Part shown: positions 36,090-45,670 of the stretch, one piece after another
Position numbering within the stretch: position 1 is the stretch's first letter
How the letters are laid out: each line of letters begins with the position of its first letter
Assembly (NCBI GenBank): GCA_963811775.1
Contig: CAWESO010000006.1
Span: 62,001 to 126,000, forward strand
Origin: Chersky-840 sp963811775
GTDB lineage: Bacteria; Actinomycetota; Acidimicrobiia; Acidimicrobiales; UBA8190
Direction of reading: 5' to 3'
Length of the DNA: 64,000 nt
Position numbers and translations under genes: made by a program
Notes under the pieces: model-generated
Database searches by the model: none
The model's input: the letters and a program-made list of their open reading frames with translations, nothing else
What the model was told of the DNA's origin: nothing

Positions 36090-37502
36090 CTAGCGACGCG
36101 CCTCGGTCTCCTCCACGAGGGCCTGGAGCACGTTGGCCGCCGTGGTGTCCCAGGTGAGGTTCCGGGCCCGCGACATCGCGCCGCGCGCCAGGCTGTCACG
36201 CAGGGGGGCGTCGGTGAGCACCTGCACGAGGGCGTCGGCGAACTGGTCGCCCGGTTCCACCAGCAAGCCGCTCACGCCGTGCGCCAGGGAGTCGCGGTGC
36301 CCGGCGATGTCGGACACGACCGCCGGCGTCCCGCACGCCCCGGCCTCGGTGATCGTCATGTTCCAGCCTTCGCGCAGGGACGTGCTGGCGAGCACCCACG
36401 CCCGCCGGTAGGCCGCGGTGAGATCGTCGTCGGACAGGTGCCCGGGGACGTCGATCCACGCCCCGCCCCCGACGGCGTCGACCTTGGCCTCGAGCTGGGG
36501 CCGCTCGTACCCTTCGCCCACGATGAGGAGGCGGAGGTTCGGCACGGCCGTGCGGGCCTGCGCGGCGGCGTCGATGAGCAGTTCGAGGCGCTTGACCGGC
36601 ACCAGCCGACCGACCGCCATCACGAGCGGGTCGGGCGACTTCTCGCCGCCGGGCGTGTAGCGCTCGTCGACCCCGGGAGGGACCACGCTGACGCGTGACG
36701 TGTCCAGGTGGAGCATGGACAGGATCTCGTCGCGCGACGACGGGGACAGGGTGAGCACCCGGCTGTGGCGGTAGAACGGTGGGGCCACCCGCAGCTCGAT
36801 GGTCTCGCCGATACGAGCCAGGCGCGGAGACAGGACCATGCGCCACATCGCCGCGTGCACGTGGTGGAGCAGGACGATGCGCGGGCAGCGCGCCCACACC
36901 GGGGTGAAGAAGGGCATGCCGTTCCAGATCTCGACCAGGCCGTCGGGCCGTCCCCGGCGCCCGGCCATCCCGCTGAAGGCGCTGCGCGGGAACACGCCGT
37001 AGCGCCCCGACTTGCGGATCACCTGGTAGCCGGCGCGCGACGAGATCGACTCCTGTCCCGGGGCGGCCGAGGTGCGCATGGAGACGTCGAGCCCGACGCG
37101 GGCCCAGGCCGCCGCCACGCGATGGGCGTGGAGCTCGGAGCCGCCCGCCTCGGGGTCCTCGAAGTCGCGCCAGGCGAGCAGCTGCACCCGGTGCAGGCCG
37201 ACCTTCTCGGCGCGCGCCGCCACCGCCTCGAGGCGTGTCGGGATGCGCTCGTCGGCGGGGACGCCGCCATCACCGGGGAGCGAGGTCAGCGCGTGGGCCC
37301 GGGGCGGGGCCACGTGGCCGGGCCCGCCCAGGTCGTCCACCAGGGGGCCGTTTTCGGCGCGCACCGCCAGAACCGCCGACTGACGATCGACCTCGGTCAA
37401 CCCATCCCCCCCCAGGTGGACGACGGCCCGGACACGCAAACCAGCGTGCCTCCGGGCGCGGTCGGCACGCGTCAAGCTCCTGGTGGCGACTCTACGAAGC
37501 AC
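36090..37502 (-). CDS. Glycosyltransferase family 4 (GT-B)
   Basis: This 470-aa retaining glycosyltransferase has an N-terminal acceptor domain with LLAWRDFEDPEAGGSELHAH, a segment typical of actinobacterial GT4 proteins. The C-terminal donor domain has VMAVGRLVPVKRLELLIDA, LLIVGEGYERPQLEA and the E-x7-E motif in LREGWNMTITEAGACGTPAV. It should use a nucleotide sugar in the cytosol. GTG 37502 opens the frame 24 nt after the end of a plausible promoter gap, but the first 80 residues are poorly conserved-looking and a later start (TTG near residue 34) is possible. Its 3' end faces AftD-like copy 2. Confidence 0.85.
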   Translation of the reverse strand: MLRRVATRSLTRADRARRHAGLRVRAVVHLGGDGLTEVDRQSAVLAVRAENGPLVDDLGGPGHVAPPRAHALTSLPGDGGVPADERIPTRLEAVAARAEKVGLHRVQLLAWRDFEDPEAGGSELHAHRVAAAWARVGLDVSMRTSAAPGQESISSRAGYQVIRKSGRYGVFPRSAFSGMAGRRGRPDGLVEIWNGMPFFTPVWARCPRIVLLHHVHAAMWRMVLSPRLARIGETIELRVAPPFYRHSRVLTLSPSSRDEILSMLHLDTSRVSVVPPGVDERYTPGGEKSPDPLVMAVGRLVPVKRLELLIDAAAQARTAVPNLRLLIVGEGYERPQLEAKVDAVGGGAWIDVPGHLSDDDLTAAYRRAWVLASTSLREGWNMTITEAGACGTPAVVSDIAGHRDSLAHGVSGLLVEPGDQFADALVQVLTDAPLRDSLARGAMSRARNLTWDTTAANVLQALVEETEARR

Positions 37503-37533
37503 GAAGTCGGCTTCTCATCGTCACATCTGACGA

Positions 37534-37539
37534 ATTCTA
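37534..37539 (-). promoter_or_regulatory. Putative -10 box TAGAAT for the GT4 gene
   Basis: TAGAAT sits in an unusually AT-rich pocket between the sulfotransferase stop and the GT4 start. It would give a message beginning about 25 nt before GTG 37502. No clear -35. Confidence 0.35.
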
Positions 37540-37569
37540 CCCCACCCCTCATCCCGAGGACGGGGTCGC

Positions 37570-38493
37570 TCAGCTGGCCGGTTCGGCCCGGCGCTCCCAG
37601 CGTGAGACGTCGTAGCCCAGGCCCTCGAGCACGGCCCGGTCCTCGGCGAAGGCGTCGAGGAATTCGTGGCGCAGGCGTGAGCCGTGGGAGCCGGCGGTGG
37701 CCTGGGAGCGCAGGCGCTTGCGCACGGCTTCCCGGGCGATGCGGCGCACCCGGGGCGGGACCAGGGGCCGGGCCCGCTGGCCCCGCTCGAAGAGGGCCTC
37801 GAGCATCCGGCTCTTGCGGTCCACGGGCTTGTACATGGTCTGGTTGAGGCGCTGGTCCTCGAGTGCAGCGCCCAGCGGCTCGAGCCCGAGGAAGTCGAAG
37901 ACCTCGGCCACCGGGCCGTCGGGCGCCTCGGCCAGGTCCTCGGCCAGGACCACCTTCACCTGGTCGCGGGGGAAGACGCCGAAGAGCCGGGTGAGCTGGC
38001 TCCCGTACAAGCCGAGCTCCCGGTACAGCCAGAAGGGCTCCCAGTCCAGGCGGCGCCGCTCCTCCTCGGCGGCCATGGCCGACGCGAAGTCGAGCTTCTC
38101 GCGACCCTGCTCGCGCAAGTCGGCCCAATTGGAATAGGCGCGCAACGTGGGCTCGCGCAGCACGGCCACCAGGCGCGCCTCGGGGACGAGGGCGCGGATG
38201 CGCGGCGTGGCGTCGGGGTGCCACAGGTAGTACGGCGTCGACTCCCCCGCGTACACGCCGGGCCCGGACGGGTAGTGGAACAGGGCCTCGTAGGCATCAC
38301 GGTTCGTGACATAGGCGCGACACGCACGATCGTCTCCGGGGCCGCGGTGCTGGGGTCGGGTGCCGTCGGTGAGGAAGAACTTGGGCTCCTTCACGGTCGA
38401 CATCGAGATGCGGGGGTGCTGGTCGAGGTAGCGGTGCAACGACGTCGTCCCGCACTTGGGGGCCCCGATGACGAAGAGGTTGGGCAGAGGCAT
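37570..38493 (-). CDS. PAPS-dependent sulfotransferase (copy 1 of 3)
   Basis: This 307-aa protein begins with the 5'-phosphosulfate loop FVIGAPKCGTTSLHRYL (residues 8-23). The 3'-phosphate site VLREPTLRAYSNW lies around residues 112-123. YAGESTPYYLW follows the pattern of bacterial carbohydrate or lipid sulfotransferases of the Sulfotransfer_1/3 group. It would move sulfate from PAPS to a hydroxyl on a glycan or lipid in the cytosol. The start is ATG 38493, only 14 nt after the end of the TnpB remnant. Two more sulfotransferases (51858 and 61643) and SqdB lie nearby, which points to sulfated or sulfonated envelope material. Confidence 0.87.
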   Translation of the reverse strand: MPLPNLFVIGAPKCGTTSLHRYLDQHPRISMSTVKEPKFFLTDGTRPQHRGPGDDRACRAYVTNRDAYEALFHYPSGPGVYAGESTPYYLWHPDATPRIRALVPEARLVAVLREPTLRAYSNWADLREQGREKLDFASAMAAEEERRRLDWEPFWLYRELGLYGSQLTRLFGVFPRDQVKVVLAEDLAEAPDGPVAEVFDFLGLEPLGAALEDQRLNQTMYKPVDRKSRMLEALFERGQRARPLVPPRVRRIAREAVRKRLRSQATAGSHGSRLRHEFLDAFAEDRAVLEGLGYDVSRWERRAEPAS

Positions 38494-38507
38494 CGCGGGG
38501 TAGTGGG

Positions 38508-39694
38508 TCAGTTTGCCGACCCGGCACAGGCCTGAGCCTGTCGGGCCCTACCGGCCCAAAAGATGTTCATGGCCGCGTTGACGTCGGCGTGCGCTGCATG
38601 TCCACACGCTAGACATCGGAACGCGGCCTGGGTGCGCCGGTTGCCCACGGCAGTGTGCCCGCACGAGGAGCACCGCTGGGAGCTGTGGCGGGGGTTCACT
38701 GCAATGACGACGCGACCAGCCTCTTCCGCTTTGTACGCGATGCACTGCAGGAGCTGTCCCCACCCGGCGTCGGAGATGGAGCGGTTGAGACCGGATTTGG
38801 CCGCCGCTCCGTTGGGTTCGTGGGTGCCGTCGGCGGCTCTCCGTGGCCGGGGGCGGCGCACCATGTTGGCGATCTGGAGGTCCTCGTGGACGATCAGGTC
38901 ATAGCGGTTGAAACTGCCGCGACAGCTTGTGGGGCAGGTCTTTTCTTTGGCTGCGCACCAGGCGGTGGGCGGCGGCGACTCTGGCCACCGCCCTTTGTCG
39001 ACGGCGAGATCCCCGGCGCTTTCCCTCCAGGGCTCGCTGGGCCCCCGCCAGGCGTGCCGCGGCTCTTCGTCCGTAGCGGCCCTCTTCCACGACCTCGCCG
39101 TCGCTCGTGGCCAGCTGGGCGACGACCCCCAGGTCGATGCCCACCTGGCGACCGGTGGGGGGCAGGGGCTCGGCGGGGACATCGACACATCGAAGCGTCA
39201 CCCACCACCGTCTTCCTTCTCGGGCAACGGTGATGGCCTTGGGCGTGCCGCTCACCGGCCGGTGGAGCCGGACCTTTACCTCGCCGATGCCGAGCAGTCG
39301 CAGACGAGACCGCACGCTGTCGAGGCGCCAGCCCGATCTGTCTTCCCATTGCACCGAGTCCCACCGCTGGGAGGACTTGAACCGGGGGAACCCGGGGCTC
39401 TGGCCGGCCCGACAACGGCGGTGGAAGGCGGCGAATGCCCGGTCCAGGCGCTTGAGGGTCCCCCGGCACACGATCACCCCGTGTTCGAGGACCTCGGGGC
39501 GTGATCCTCGCAGCGTGGTGAGGGTCCGGGTCTGGTCGATATAGGACACCGAGCGCCGCTCCCATTTCCAGGCACCCCGGCGTTCCTCGAGGGCGGCGTT
39601 GTAGAGCTCACACTGATTGCGCAGCAGCTTCTCGAGGCCGTCCCGTTGGCGGAGCGGGTTGGAGCAGGTAGCGGTAGGAGCGGCAACGACCCAT
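38508..39694 (-). pseudogene. IS200/IS605-type TnpB (RNA-guided nuclease family), two frameshifts
   Basis: The protein pieces, in order, are MGRCRSYRYLLQP; then RQRDGLEKLLRNQCELYNAAL and RRSVSYIDQTRTL; then GIDLGVVAQLATSDG; and, in a third frame, YDLIVHEDLQIANMVRR, CSSCGHTAVGNRRTQA and HADVNAAMNIFWAG. These give the RuvC-type acidic residues (Asp, Glu, Asp) and the four-Cys zinc ribbon of TnpB. One extra base near 39652 and one near 38918 split the gene; removing both gives about 394 aa, full length. No tnpA is nearby, so this is a lone tnpB (IS1341-like). Clear element ends or a guide-RNA region could not be defined, as the sulfotransferase starts 14 nt beyond the stop. Confidence 0.82.
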
Positions 39695-39768
39695 CGATCT
39701 CGAATTTAGAAGTCGGTTGTGACTCTGCAGGTGGTTGGTGGACTCTCAAAGTGACCCACCACCCGCGC

Positions 39769-39774
39769 TAGCGT
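39769..39774 (+). promoter_or_regulatory. Putative -10 box TAGCGT, leaderless start
   Basis: TAGCGT lies 7 nt before GTG 39782 and fits TANNNT. It also argues against the alternative GTG at 39773, which falls inside the box. Confidence 0.4.
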
Positions 39775-39781
39775 GGCCGCC

Positions 39782-40672
39782 GTGCCCAAGCGGCTGAAGC
39801 GTGAGCCGGGGTGGTTCCGCCACAGCGCCGCGGCACGACGGAATCTCGACCCGGTCCCCGACATCACCGACGGGGCCGGCGGGGTGTGGGCCGTCGGCAT
39901 GGTCAGGGACGAGGCCGACATCATCGGCACCGTGGTCCGGCACCTGCTGTCGGAGGGGGTGGCCCGGGTCCTCATCGCCGACAACCTGTCGACCGACGGC
40001 ACCCTCGAGATCCTCGAGGACCTGGCCCGGTCGCACCCGGTGACCGTCCTGCGGGACCGGCTGCCCGACTACTACCAGGGCGAGAAGACGACACTGCTGG
40101 CCCGGGCCGCGGCCCGGCACGGGGCCAGTTGGGTGGTCCCTTTCGACGCCGATGAGATCTGGATGGCTCCGTCGGGCTCGCTCGCGGACTGGCTGGGCGC
40201 GTGCGAGGCGGCCGTGGTGCAGGCTCCGATGTTCAACCATGTGCCCACACCGGGCGACGACCTCGGCGAGCCCGACCCGGTCCGCCGGCTGCGGTGGCGC
40301 AAGACCCAGCCCAACCGGTTGCACAAGGTGGCGTTCCGGGCGCAGCGCCGGGCCCGGGTCGCCTACGGCAACCACGGGGTGTCGCGCCGGGGGAGCCGGA
40401 CGGCGGGACTGGAGATCCGGCACTTCCCGTACCGGTCCGAAGCGCAGTTCGTGCGCAAGCTCCGACAGGGCGCGGCCGCGCTCAACGCCACCGACCTCAG
40501 CGATCAGATCGGCAAGGCGTGGCGAGGGCTCGGGGCGCGCGACGACGACGGCCTCCGTGAGGCGTGGCGGACGCTGGTCGAGACCCAGAACCTCCCCTTC
40601 GAGTGGTGGGTGCCGGGGAAGGGTCTCGTCGAAGACCCCGTGTCGCTCGGGGACCTCAGCCTGGGGCAGTAG
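39782..40672 (+). CDS. Glycosyltransferase family 2 (Glyco_tranf_2_4 type)
   Basis: This 296-aa GT-A protein has WAVGMVRDEADIIGTVVRHL at the nucleotide-binding start and VLIADNLSTDGTLEIL with the usual Asp. WVVPFDADEIWMAP holds the metal-binding DxD-like acidic motif. NRLHKVAFRAQRRARVAYG and the late RHFPYRSEAQFVRKLRQG match the group often annotated as family-2-like (DUF4910/Glyco_tranf_2_4). There is no membrane segment. The start GTG 39782 is supported by a TANNNT box 7 nt upstream. It is convergent with the YfhO-type gene, overlapping its 3' end by 17 bp. Confidence 0.85.
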   Translation: MPKRLKREPGWFRHSAAARRNLDPVPDITDGAGGVWAVGMVRDEADIIGTVVRHLLSEGVARVLIADNLSTDGTLEILEDLARSHPVTVLRDRLPDYYQGEKTTLLARAAARHGASWVVPFDADEIWMAPSGSLADWLGACEAAVVQAPMFNHVPTPGDDLGEPDPVRRLRWRKTQPNRLHKVAFRAQRRARVAYGNHGVSRRGSRTAGLEIRHFPYRSEAQFVRKLRQGAAALNATDLSDQIGKAWRGLGARDDDGLREAWRTLVETQNLPFEWWVPGKGLVEDPVSLGDLSLGQ

Positions 40673-43142
40673 CCGGGGCGGGCGCGTCGCCCGCCGCGCC
40701 GGGCGGACCGGTCGCCGCCGCCACGGGTGGCGCGGCTGGTCGCGCCGGCGTCGTGGCGCGCCGGTGCCGACGCCATCCGAGGACGAGGGCGACGCCGAGG
40801 CACAGGATGCTGAGCGCCGCCAGCCCGAGGCCGGCCGTGAAAGCCGTGGGCCAGTAGTGGAGCTCCACCACGTGCCGGCCCGGCGGGATGCGGGCCTGGA
40901 GCATGACGCCACTGAAGCGGGTCAGCGTCAGCGGGTGCCCGTCGATCGTGGCGTGCCAGCCCGGCACGGCGGTGAGCCGGAGCCGCAGGACCTCGGTGCG
41001 CGCACCGTGCGTCGTGACCCGCAGCGAGCCCGGGTCCGACTCCGACACCCCGACCACCGTTCCGGTCGCGTCGGGCGCCGGATCCCCGCCGCCGGCAGGC
41101 GCCGGGACGAGCGTGGCGGCGCCGGCCCCGGGTATCCGGTACAGGTCCTCGTCGCCCACCTTCCGGTCGTACACCGCGCCCTTCGGTCCCGGTACCCCGG
41201 CCTTCTCGAGCACGAAGCCCACGCCGTAGTGCCGGGCGATGGCCGCTGTGGTCACCGACGGGCAGAAGACGGAGAACGGCACACCGGGGAATTGGACAGG
41301 CGCGGCGAACTGCCCGGTGTCGTCGCGCCACGAGATGCCGTAGTCCCGGGGGATGAGCGGCTCGTAGACGGCGAACTCCTTGATGCCGAAGGCCACGTTG
41401 TAGTCGGGGACGATGCCGAGCTGGTCACCGAAGCAGGTGTTGGCCCCGAACCCGACGACCGAGGAGCCCACCGTGCGCGCCAGCGTGGTCTCGGCCCGCG
41501 TGGGGGTGAGGTAGGTGGGGCTCGACGCCCACAGCGGGGTCCCGGCGCTCACGAGGAACGCGGTCTCACAGGCGAGGAACACCGCCACCGCGACCCGCCC
41601 GGCCCCGAACCGCCCGACCCCGAACCGCCCGGGGCGCAGGTGCCTGGCGCCGGCGCGCCCGTCGTCGTCGGGGGCGGTGCCGGTGAGCCGGCGCCGGCGC
41701 GCGTGCAGGACCAGCGCGGCGGTGACGGCCAAGCCCAGCGCGGTGGTGGCGGTGGGCCAGATGAAGCTCTTGGCGCGGATCGACGCCTCGACGTCCGGAA
41801 GCCGTCCACGGTCGAGGCCCCACAGGGCGAGGATCACCACGGCCGCCACTGCGAAGGCGCCTCCGCACCAGCGGCGCACCGTCCGGTCCGCGTGCGACCG
41901 GACGATCACCTCCGCCCCCAGCCCGGCCAGCACCGCCAGGGCGAACGCCATGGGAATGGTGGCCCGGCGCCACAGCACGCTGCCCACGAGAGGGAGACCG
42001 TCGAGGAAGGACTCCACGATGGGCAGGTAGACGATGGCTGCCATGACGACGGCGACCGCGCCGAAGGCGATCACCTCGGGGCGGTGCCGGCGCTGTTTCA
42101 CCGCGGCGAGGACGGCCACCGCGGCGAGGGCCACGGCGATCACCCCGACGTAGGCGACGGACTTCGTGTAGTAGCCCGAGCCGAAGAACCGGCTCCCGGC
42201 CACGGGCAGCCCGTCGAAGCCCTGGAACGGGACGAGCACGAGGCTCTGCACCGACACCGCCTGACTCAGGCTCTTGCCGGTGCGCACGGAACCGGAGATG
42301 AGCTGGAGACCGGGGAGGAGCAAGGGGCTCCCGAGGGCCGCCCCCGCCACCGCGCCGAGCCCGGCGTCGAGGAGAGGGCGGCGGATCGGGCCCGAGCCGC
42401 CGAGACCGGGCGTCCGGGCGGCGAGGAGGGCGGCGAGGAACACGATGACGGTGGACCCCAGCAGCACCAGGGTGTCGGGCTGGCCGGCGTAGATGGCGCA
42501 GGCGAGCACGACGGCGAAGAAGGTGACGGCCCGGGCCCGCCGGCGGCCCCGGACGACCAGGACGGTGGCGGCGCACAGCCACCCCGCCCACGACATCACC
42601 GACGCGATCGGCCACCCCAGCCAGCTGAAGAAGGGCCCGCTCAACTCGTACACCGTGGCCGCCAGGGCGCAGCTCACCACGCTCAGCCGCAGTACCCGGC
42701 CGAGCACGTAGACCCCCGTGCCGGCGATGAGGAGGGTGGTCACCACCTGGACCGTGTACGCCAGGCTGAGCGGGAACAGATAGCCGAGCACGACCGGGAC
42801 GCTGAAGGTCCCGGCCTGCCAGTTGAAGGCGAGGGGGAGGCCGAGGACGCTCGAGGGGTTCCACAACGGGAGCTGCCCGTGGTGGACCTGGGTCCAGGCC
42901 AGCTTGGTCCACGGGATGAACTCGGCGATCTGGTCGAACGCCTGGCGGTCGTGCACGACGACGCTCGGGTTCCTCGACAGGCCGAAGCGCGACACCCAGT
43001 CGAAGGAACCGAGGTACGGCCCGTGGGCGAACGCGGGGGCGAGCACGGCACCGGCCGCGGCCACGACCCACAGCAGGCCGAGCAGGTCGGGGACGACCGG
43101 GCGGCGAGGCCGGGCGCGCCCGGCGGATGGGTTCCCGGTCAT
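40656..43142 (-). CDS. YfhO-family membrane protein (copy 1 of 2)
   Basis: This 828-aa protein has about thirteen transmembrane helices and an extracytoplasmic C-terminal part ending in one more helix. The first loop has DRQAFDQIAEFIPWTKLAW, LPLWNPSSVLGLPLAFNWQ, as in YfhO proteins. The C-terminal VPGWHATIDGHPLTL and IPPGRHVVELHYWP are also typical. Gram-positive YfhO proteins help glycosylate lipoteichoic acid; here the role is probably sugar transfer from a lipid carrier, by analogy. ATG 43142 follows TACTTT by 7 nt, suggesting a leaderless message. The gene at 58407 is a close paralogue. Confidence 0.85.
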   Translation of the reverse strand: MTGNPSAGRARPRRPVVPDLLGLLWVVAAAGAVLAPAFAHGPYLGSFDWVSRFGLSRNPSVVVHDRQAFDQIAEFIPWTKLAWTQVHHGQLPLWNPSSVLGLPLAFNWQAGTFSVPVVLGYLFPLSLAYTVQVVTTLLIAGTGVYVLGRVLRLSVVSCALAATVYELSGPFFSWLGWPIASVMSWAGWLCAATVLVVRGRRRARAVTFFAVVLACAIYAGQPDTLVLLGSTVIVFLAALLAARTPGLGGSGPIRRPLLDAGLGAVAGAALGSPLLLPGLQLISGSVRTGKSLSQAVSVQSLVLVPFQGFDGLPVAGSRFFGSGYYTKSVAYVGVIAVALAAVAVLAAVKQRRHRPEVIAFGAVAVVMAAIVYLPIVESFLDGLPLVGSVLWRRATIPMAFALAVLAGLGAEVIVRSHADRTVRRWCGGAFAVAAVVILALWGLDRGRLPDVEASIRAKSFIWPTATTALGLAVTAALVLHARRRRLTGTAPDDDGRAGARHLRPGRFGVGRFGAGRVAVAVFLACETAFLVSAGTPLWASSPTYLTPTRAETTLARTVGSSVVGFGANTCFGDQLGIVPDYNVAFGIKEFAVYEPLIPRDYGISWRDDTGQFAAPVQFPGVPFSVFCPSVTTAAIARHYGVGFVLEKAGVPGPKGAVYDRKVGDEDLYRIPGAGAATLVPAPAGGGDPAPDATGTVVGVSESDPGSLRVTTHGARTEVLRLRLTAVPGWHATIDGHPLTLTRFSGVMLQARIPPGRHVVELHYWPTAFTAGLGLAALSILCLGVALVLGWRRHRRATTPARPAAPPVAAATGPPGAAGDAPAPATAPG

Positions 43143-43149
43143 GTGCCCG

Positions 43150-43155
43150 AAAGTA
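43150..43155 (-). promoter_or_regulatory. Putative -10 box TACTTT, leaderless start
   Basis: TACTTT lies 7 nt before ATG 43142 in a short AT-rich pocket and would place the transcript start at the ATG. Confidence 0.4.
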
Positions 43156-43289
43156 TTGCCGGTGGGTGCCGAGCACCGGTTCGATTGCGCGCGCTCGCGA
43201 CCTGACCTCAGGAGCCCGTGGCCCCCTCGCCGTGAGGTGCGCCGCCCGTCACCGGTGACGGGCTCGCGCCGAGCCGACGCCCGTCGGAG

Positions 43290-44471
43290 TTACCTCGACG
43301 CGCTCCCACCGGTCGCGAGGGTGCTGGCGGTCTTGCGCCACTGCACCGTGGGGTCGATGGCCTGGAGGTCGACGCGGCCGCGATGGCGCTCGACGACTTC
43401 GAGCAGTCCCTTGATGGTGGGCTCCTCGAGCAGGTGCGGCACGAGGCCCAGGTCGAGCAGCTTGGTGTGCGCGGCGTTGTAGTAGTGCTCGAGCTTCTCC
43501 ACCCGGGGGTCCTCGACGTGGTCGATGGTGGTGGAGCCGGGGTAGGCGTCGGCCACCATCTCGGCCATCTGCTGGACACTGAAGGACTCGGTGAACTGGT
43601 TGAAGACCCGGAACTCGCCCTCCGCCGCGGGGTTGAGCAGGGCCAGCTCCACACAGGCCAGGGTGTCTCGGATGTCGAGCATGCCCCGGGTCTGGCCCCC
43701 GGTCCCGTACACGGTGAGGGGGTGGCCCACCACGGCCTGGACGCAGAAGCGGTTGAGCACCGTGCCGAACACGGCGTCGTAGTCGAAGCGCGTGGCCAGG
43801 TCCTCGTGCATGGTGGTCTCGTCGGTCTCCTGGCCGTAGACCACGCCCTGGTTGAGGTCGGTGACCCGCAGCCCCCAGATGCGACAGGCGAAGTGCAGGT
43901 TGTGGCTGTCGTGCACCTTGGACAGGTGGTAGAAGGACCCGGGCTGCTTGGGGTAGGGCAGCACGTCGGTGCGGCCCTTGTGGGTGATCTCGATGTAGCC
44001 CTCTTCGATGTCGATGTTGGGGGTGCCGTACTCCCCCATGGTCCCGAGCTTCACGAGGTGGATGGCGGGATTGCGCTCGGCGATGGCGTACATCAGGTTG
44101 AGGTTGCCCACCACGTTGTTGACCTGGGTGTACACGGCGTGGGCCCGGTCGATCATGGAATAGGGGGCGCTGCGCTGCTCGGCGAAGTGCACCACGGCGT
44201 CGGGCTCGAAGCGGTCGAGCAGCGTCTCGACGAAGCGGTGGTCGGTGAGGTCGCCGACGAAGGCGTCCACGGTGAGGCCCGAGACCTCGTTCCAGCGCCG
44301 CACCCGGTGCTGGAGATGGGTGATGGGGACGAGGCTGTCCACCCCCATCTCGAAGTCGTACTGCCGACGGCAGAAGTTGTCGACCACGCCCACGTCATGG
44401 CCCCGGCGTGACAGATGCAACGCCGTCGGCCAACCCAGGTACCCGTCGCCCCCCAGCACGAGGATCCTCAA
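43290..44471 (-). CDS. sqdB: UDP-sulfoquinovose synthase
   Basis: This 393-aa short-chain dehydrogenase/reductase converts UDP-glucose and sulfite to UDP-sulfoquinovose using bound NAD. The N-terminal ILVLGGDGYLGWPTALHL is the NAD site, and DNFCRRQYDFEMG is characteristic of SqdB. FAEQRSAPYSMID and LGTMGEYGTPNIDIEEGYI are also characteristic. The catalytic Thr (in KLGTMGE), Tyr and Lys (in SFYHLSKVHDSH) fall at about residues 144, 181 and 185, closely matching plant SQD1. The start is TTG 44471, with a G-rich ribosome binding site. The product feeds sulfolipid (SQDG) or a sulfoquinovose-containing glycan; a nearby GT4 (45788) could be the transferase. No electron-transport context is visible. 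Confidence 0.93.
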   Translation of the reverse strand: MRILVLGGDGYLGWPTALHLSRRGHDVGVVDNFCRRQYDFEMGVDSLVPITHLQHRVRRWNEVSGLTVDAFVGDLTDHRFVETLLDRFEPDAVVHFAEQRSAPYSMIDRAHAVYTQVNNVVGNLNLMYAIAERNPAIHLVKLGTMGEYGTPNIDIEEGYIEITHKGRTDVLPYPKQPGSFYHLSKVHDSHNLHFACRIWGLRVTDLNQGVVYGQETDETTMHEDLATRFDYDAVFGTVLNRFCVQAVVGHPLTVYGTGGQTRGMLDIRDTLACVELALLNPAAEGEFRVFNQFTESFSVQQMAEMVADAYPGSTTIDHVEDPRVEKLEHYYNAAHTKLLDLGLVPHLLEEPTIKGLLEVVERHRGRVDLQAIDPTVQWRKTASTLATGGSASR

Positions 44472-44683
44472 GCCCCCACCCCCTTCACCGCGAGGGGTAC
44501 CGGGTGCTCCGGCCCCCCCAAGCCAATGGCCCGGCTCCGACCTGCCGCGCAGCAGCGCGGATTGCAGATCGAGCTGACCGAACCCCCGAAGAACCAAGTA
44601 TGGAGCGCCGTCGCGGCGTCGCACATCGTCAGAATTGGGTAGCGGGTTGGCCCATTACCTCGCGGAGCGTGGTGACAGCGGGG

Positions 44684-45670
44684 CTATTGGCCTCGGTGGG
44701 CGAGGACGAACCAGCCGGCCTCGTCCCGGGCGGCGTCGACGACGAGCCCCTCCTCTGCGAACCACGGCGCCAGTTCTTCCCACAGGTAGCGGTGCTCGAC
44801 GGGAGCGCTCAAGCGGTCGAAGGTGTCGAGGACGAGGCTGCGCAGCGGCTTGCCCCGGTAGCTCGCCATGGGGAGGCGGGCGAGGGGCCCGATGCCGGCC
44901 CGTTGGCCCGCCGCGCCGAGCTGGACGACGCCCAGGTAGAGCAGTACCGCCACCGGCGCGCTCAGGAGGCGCAGCAGCCGGTGCGGGGTGCGCACCGTCA
45001 CGGACCGCAACGCCGCGGAGGCGGCCAGGGCCACGCGGCGCGCCCCGAATCGCGCCGGCCGGCTGTAGAGGTACACGAGGACCCGACCCCGGGGGGAGAG
45101 CCACCGCACGAGAGTGCGGAACCCGGCGCGGGGGTCCTCGAGATGGTGCAGCACCCCGAGGCACACCACCAGGTCGACACCGCCGGGACGCACGGGGGCC
45201 GATCGCAGGTCGGCGCGGACCACGAGGACGTTGTCGAAGGGCGCGAGGTTGCGCGCCGCCGCCTTCACCGCGCTCGAGCCGTCCAGGGCGACCAACCCTT
45301 CGAGATGGGGGGCGAGAAAGCGGGTGTAGCGCCCCTTGCCGCATCCGGCGTCGAGCCCGATCTGACCCTGCAGCGAGTCCATGTCGAGGTCGCGGAAGTA
45401 GACCTCGGCGAACTGGCTGTCCTCGTCGCGCACGTCGTCGAAGGTGTTCCACTCGTAGCCGAAGCTCTCGAAGGTCCGCGCCGTCGTGGCGTCGGGAGCG
45501 GCATCGCCGCTCAGGTCGAGGTACCCCTGTTGGACGGGAAACCGGTGTCCTCGAGGACACCGCACCACGGAGCTCGGCTCGGACGCGTCCTCGGGGGCGA
45601 GCGCTTCGCCGCAGCGTGGACAACCGAAGAGCTCGAGCAGTCGACGACGCACCACCAGATCCCTCCGCAC
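44684..45670 (-). CDS. Zinc-ribbon SAM-dependent methyltransferase
   Basis: This 328-aa protein has an N-terminal zinc ribbon (LFGCPRCGEAL, then VVRCPRGHRFPV) of the kind seen in Trm112-like fusions. A class I methyltransferase domain follows, with GLDAGCGKGRYTRFLAPH (motif I), VALDGSSAVKAAARN, VDLVVCLGVLHHLEDPRAG and LSPRGRVLVYLYS. A hydrophobic stretch (APVAVLLYLGVVQLG) near residue 235 may lie against the membrane. This group often acts on lipid-linked or quinone-like substrates. The start is GTG 45670; a TAACCT box at 45697-45702 is a plausible promoter. It is upstream of sqdB on the same strand, with a 212-nt gap. Confidence 0.83.
   Translation of the reverse strand: MRRDLVVRRRLLELFGCPRCGEALAPEDASEPSSVVRCPRGHRFPVQQGYLDLSGDAAPDATTARTFESFGYEWNTFDDVRDEDSQFAEVYFRDLDMDSLQGQIGLDAGCGKGRYTRFLAPHLEGLVALDGSSAVKAAARNLAPFDNVLVVRADLRSAPVRPGGVDLVVCLGVLHHLEDPRAGFRTLVRWLSPRGRVLVYLYSRPARFGARRVALAASAALRSVTVRTPHRLLRLLSAPVAVLLYLGVVQLGAAGQRAGIGPLARLPMASYRGKPLRSLVLDTFDRLSAPVEHRYLWEELAPWFAEEGLVVDAARDEAGWFVLAHRGQ

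Noticed and set aside
40152..43205. Plus-strand open frame of about 1000 codons
   Set aside because: It is a shadow of the GT2 and YfhO genes, dominated by Arg, Gly and Ala without any motif.
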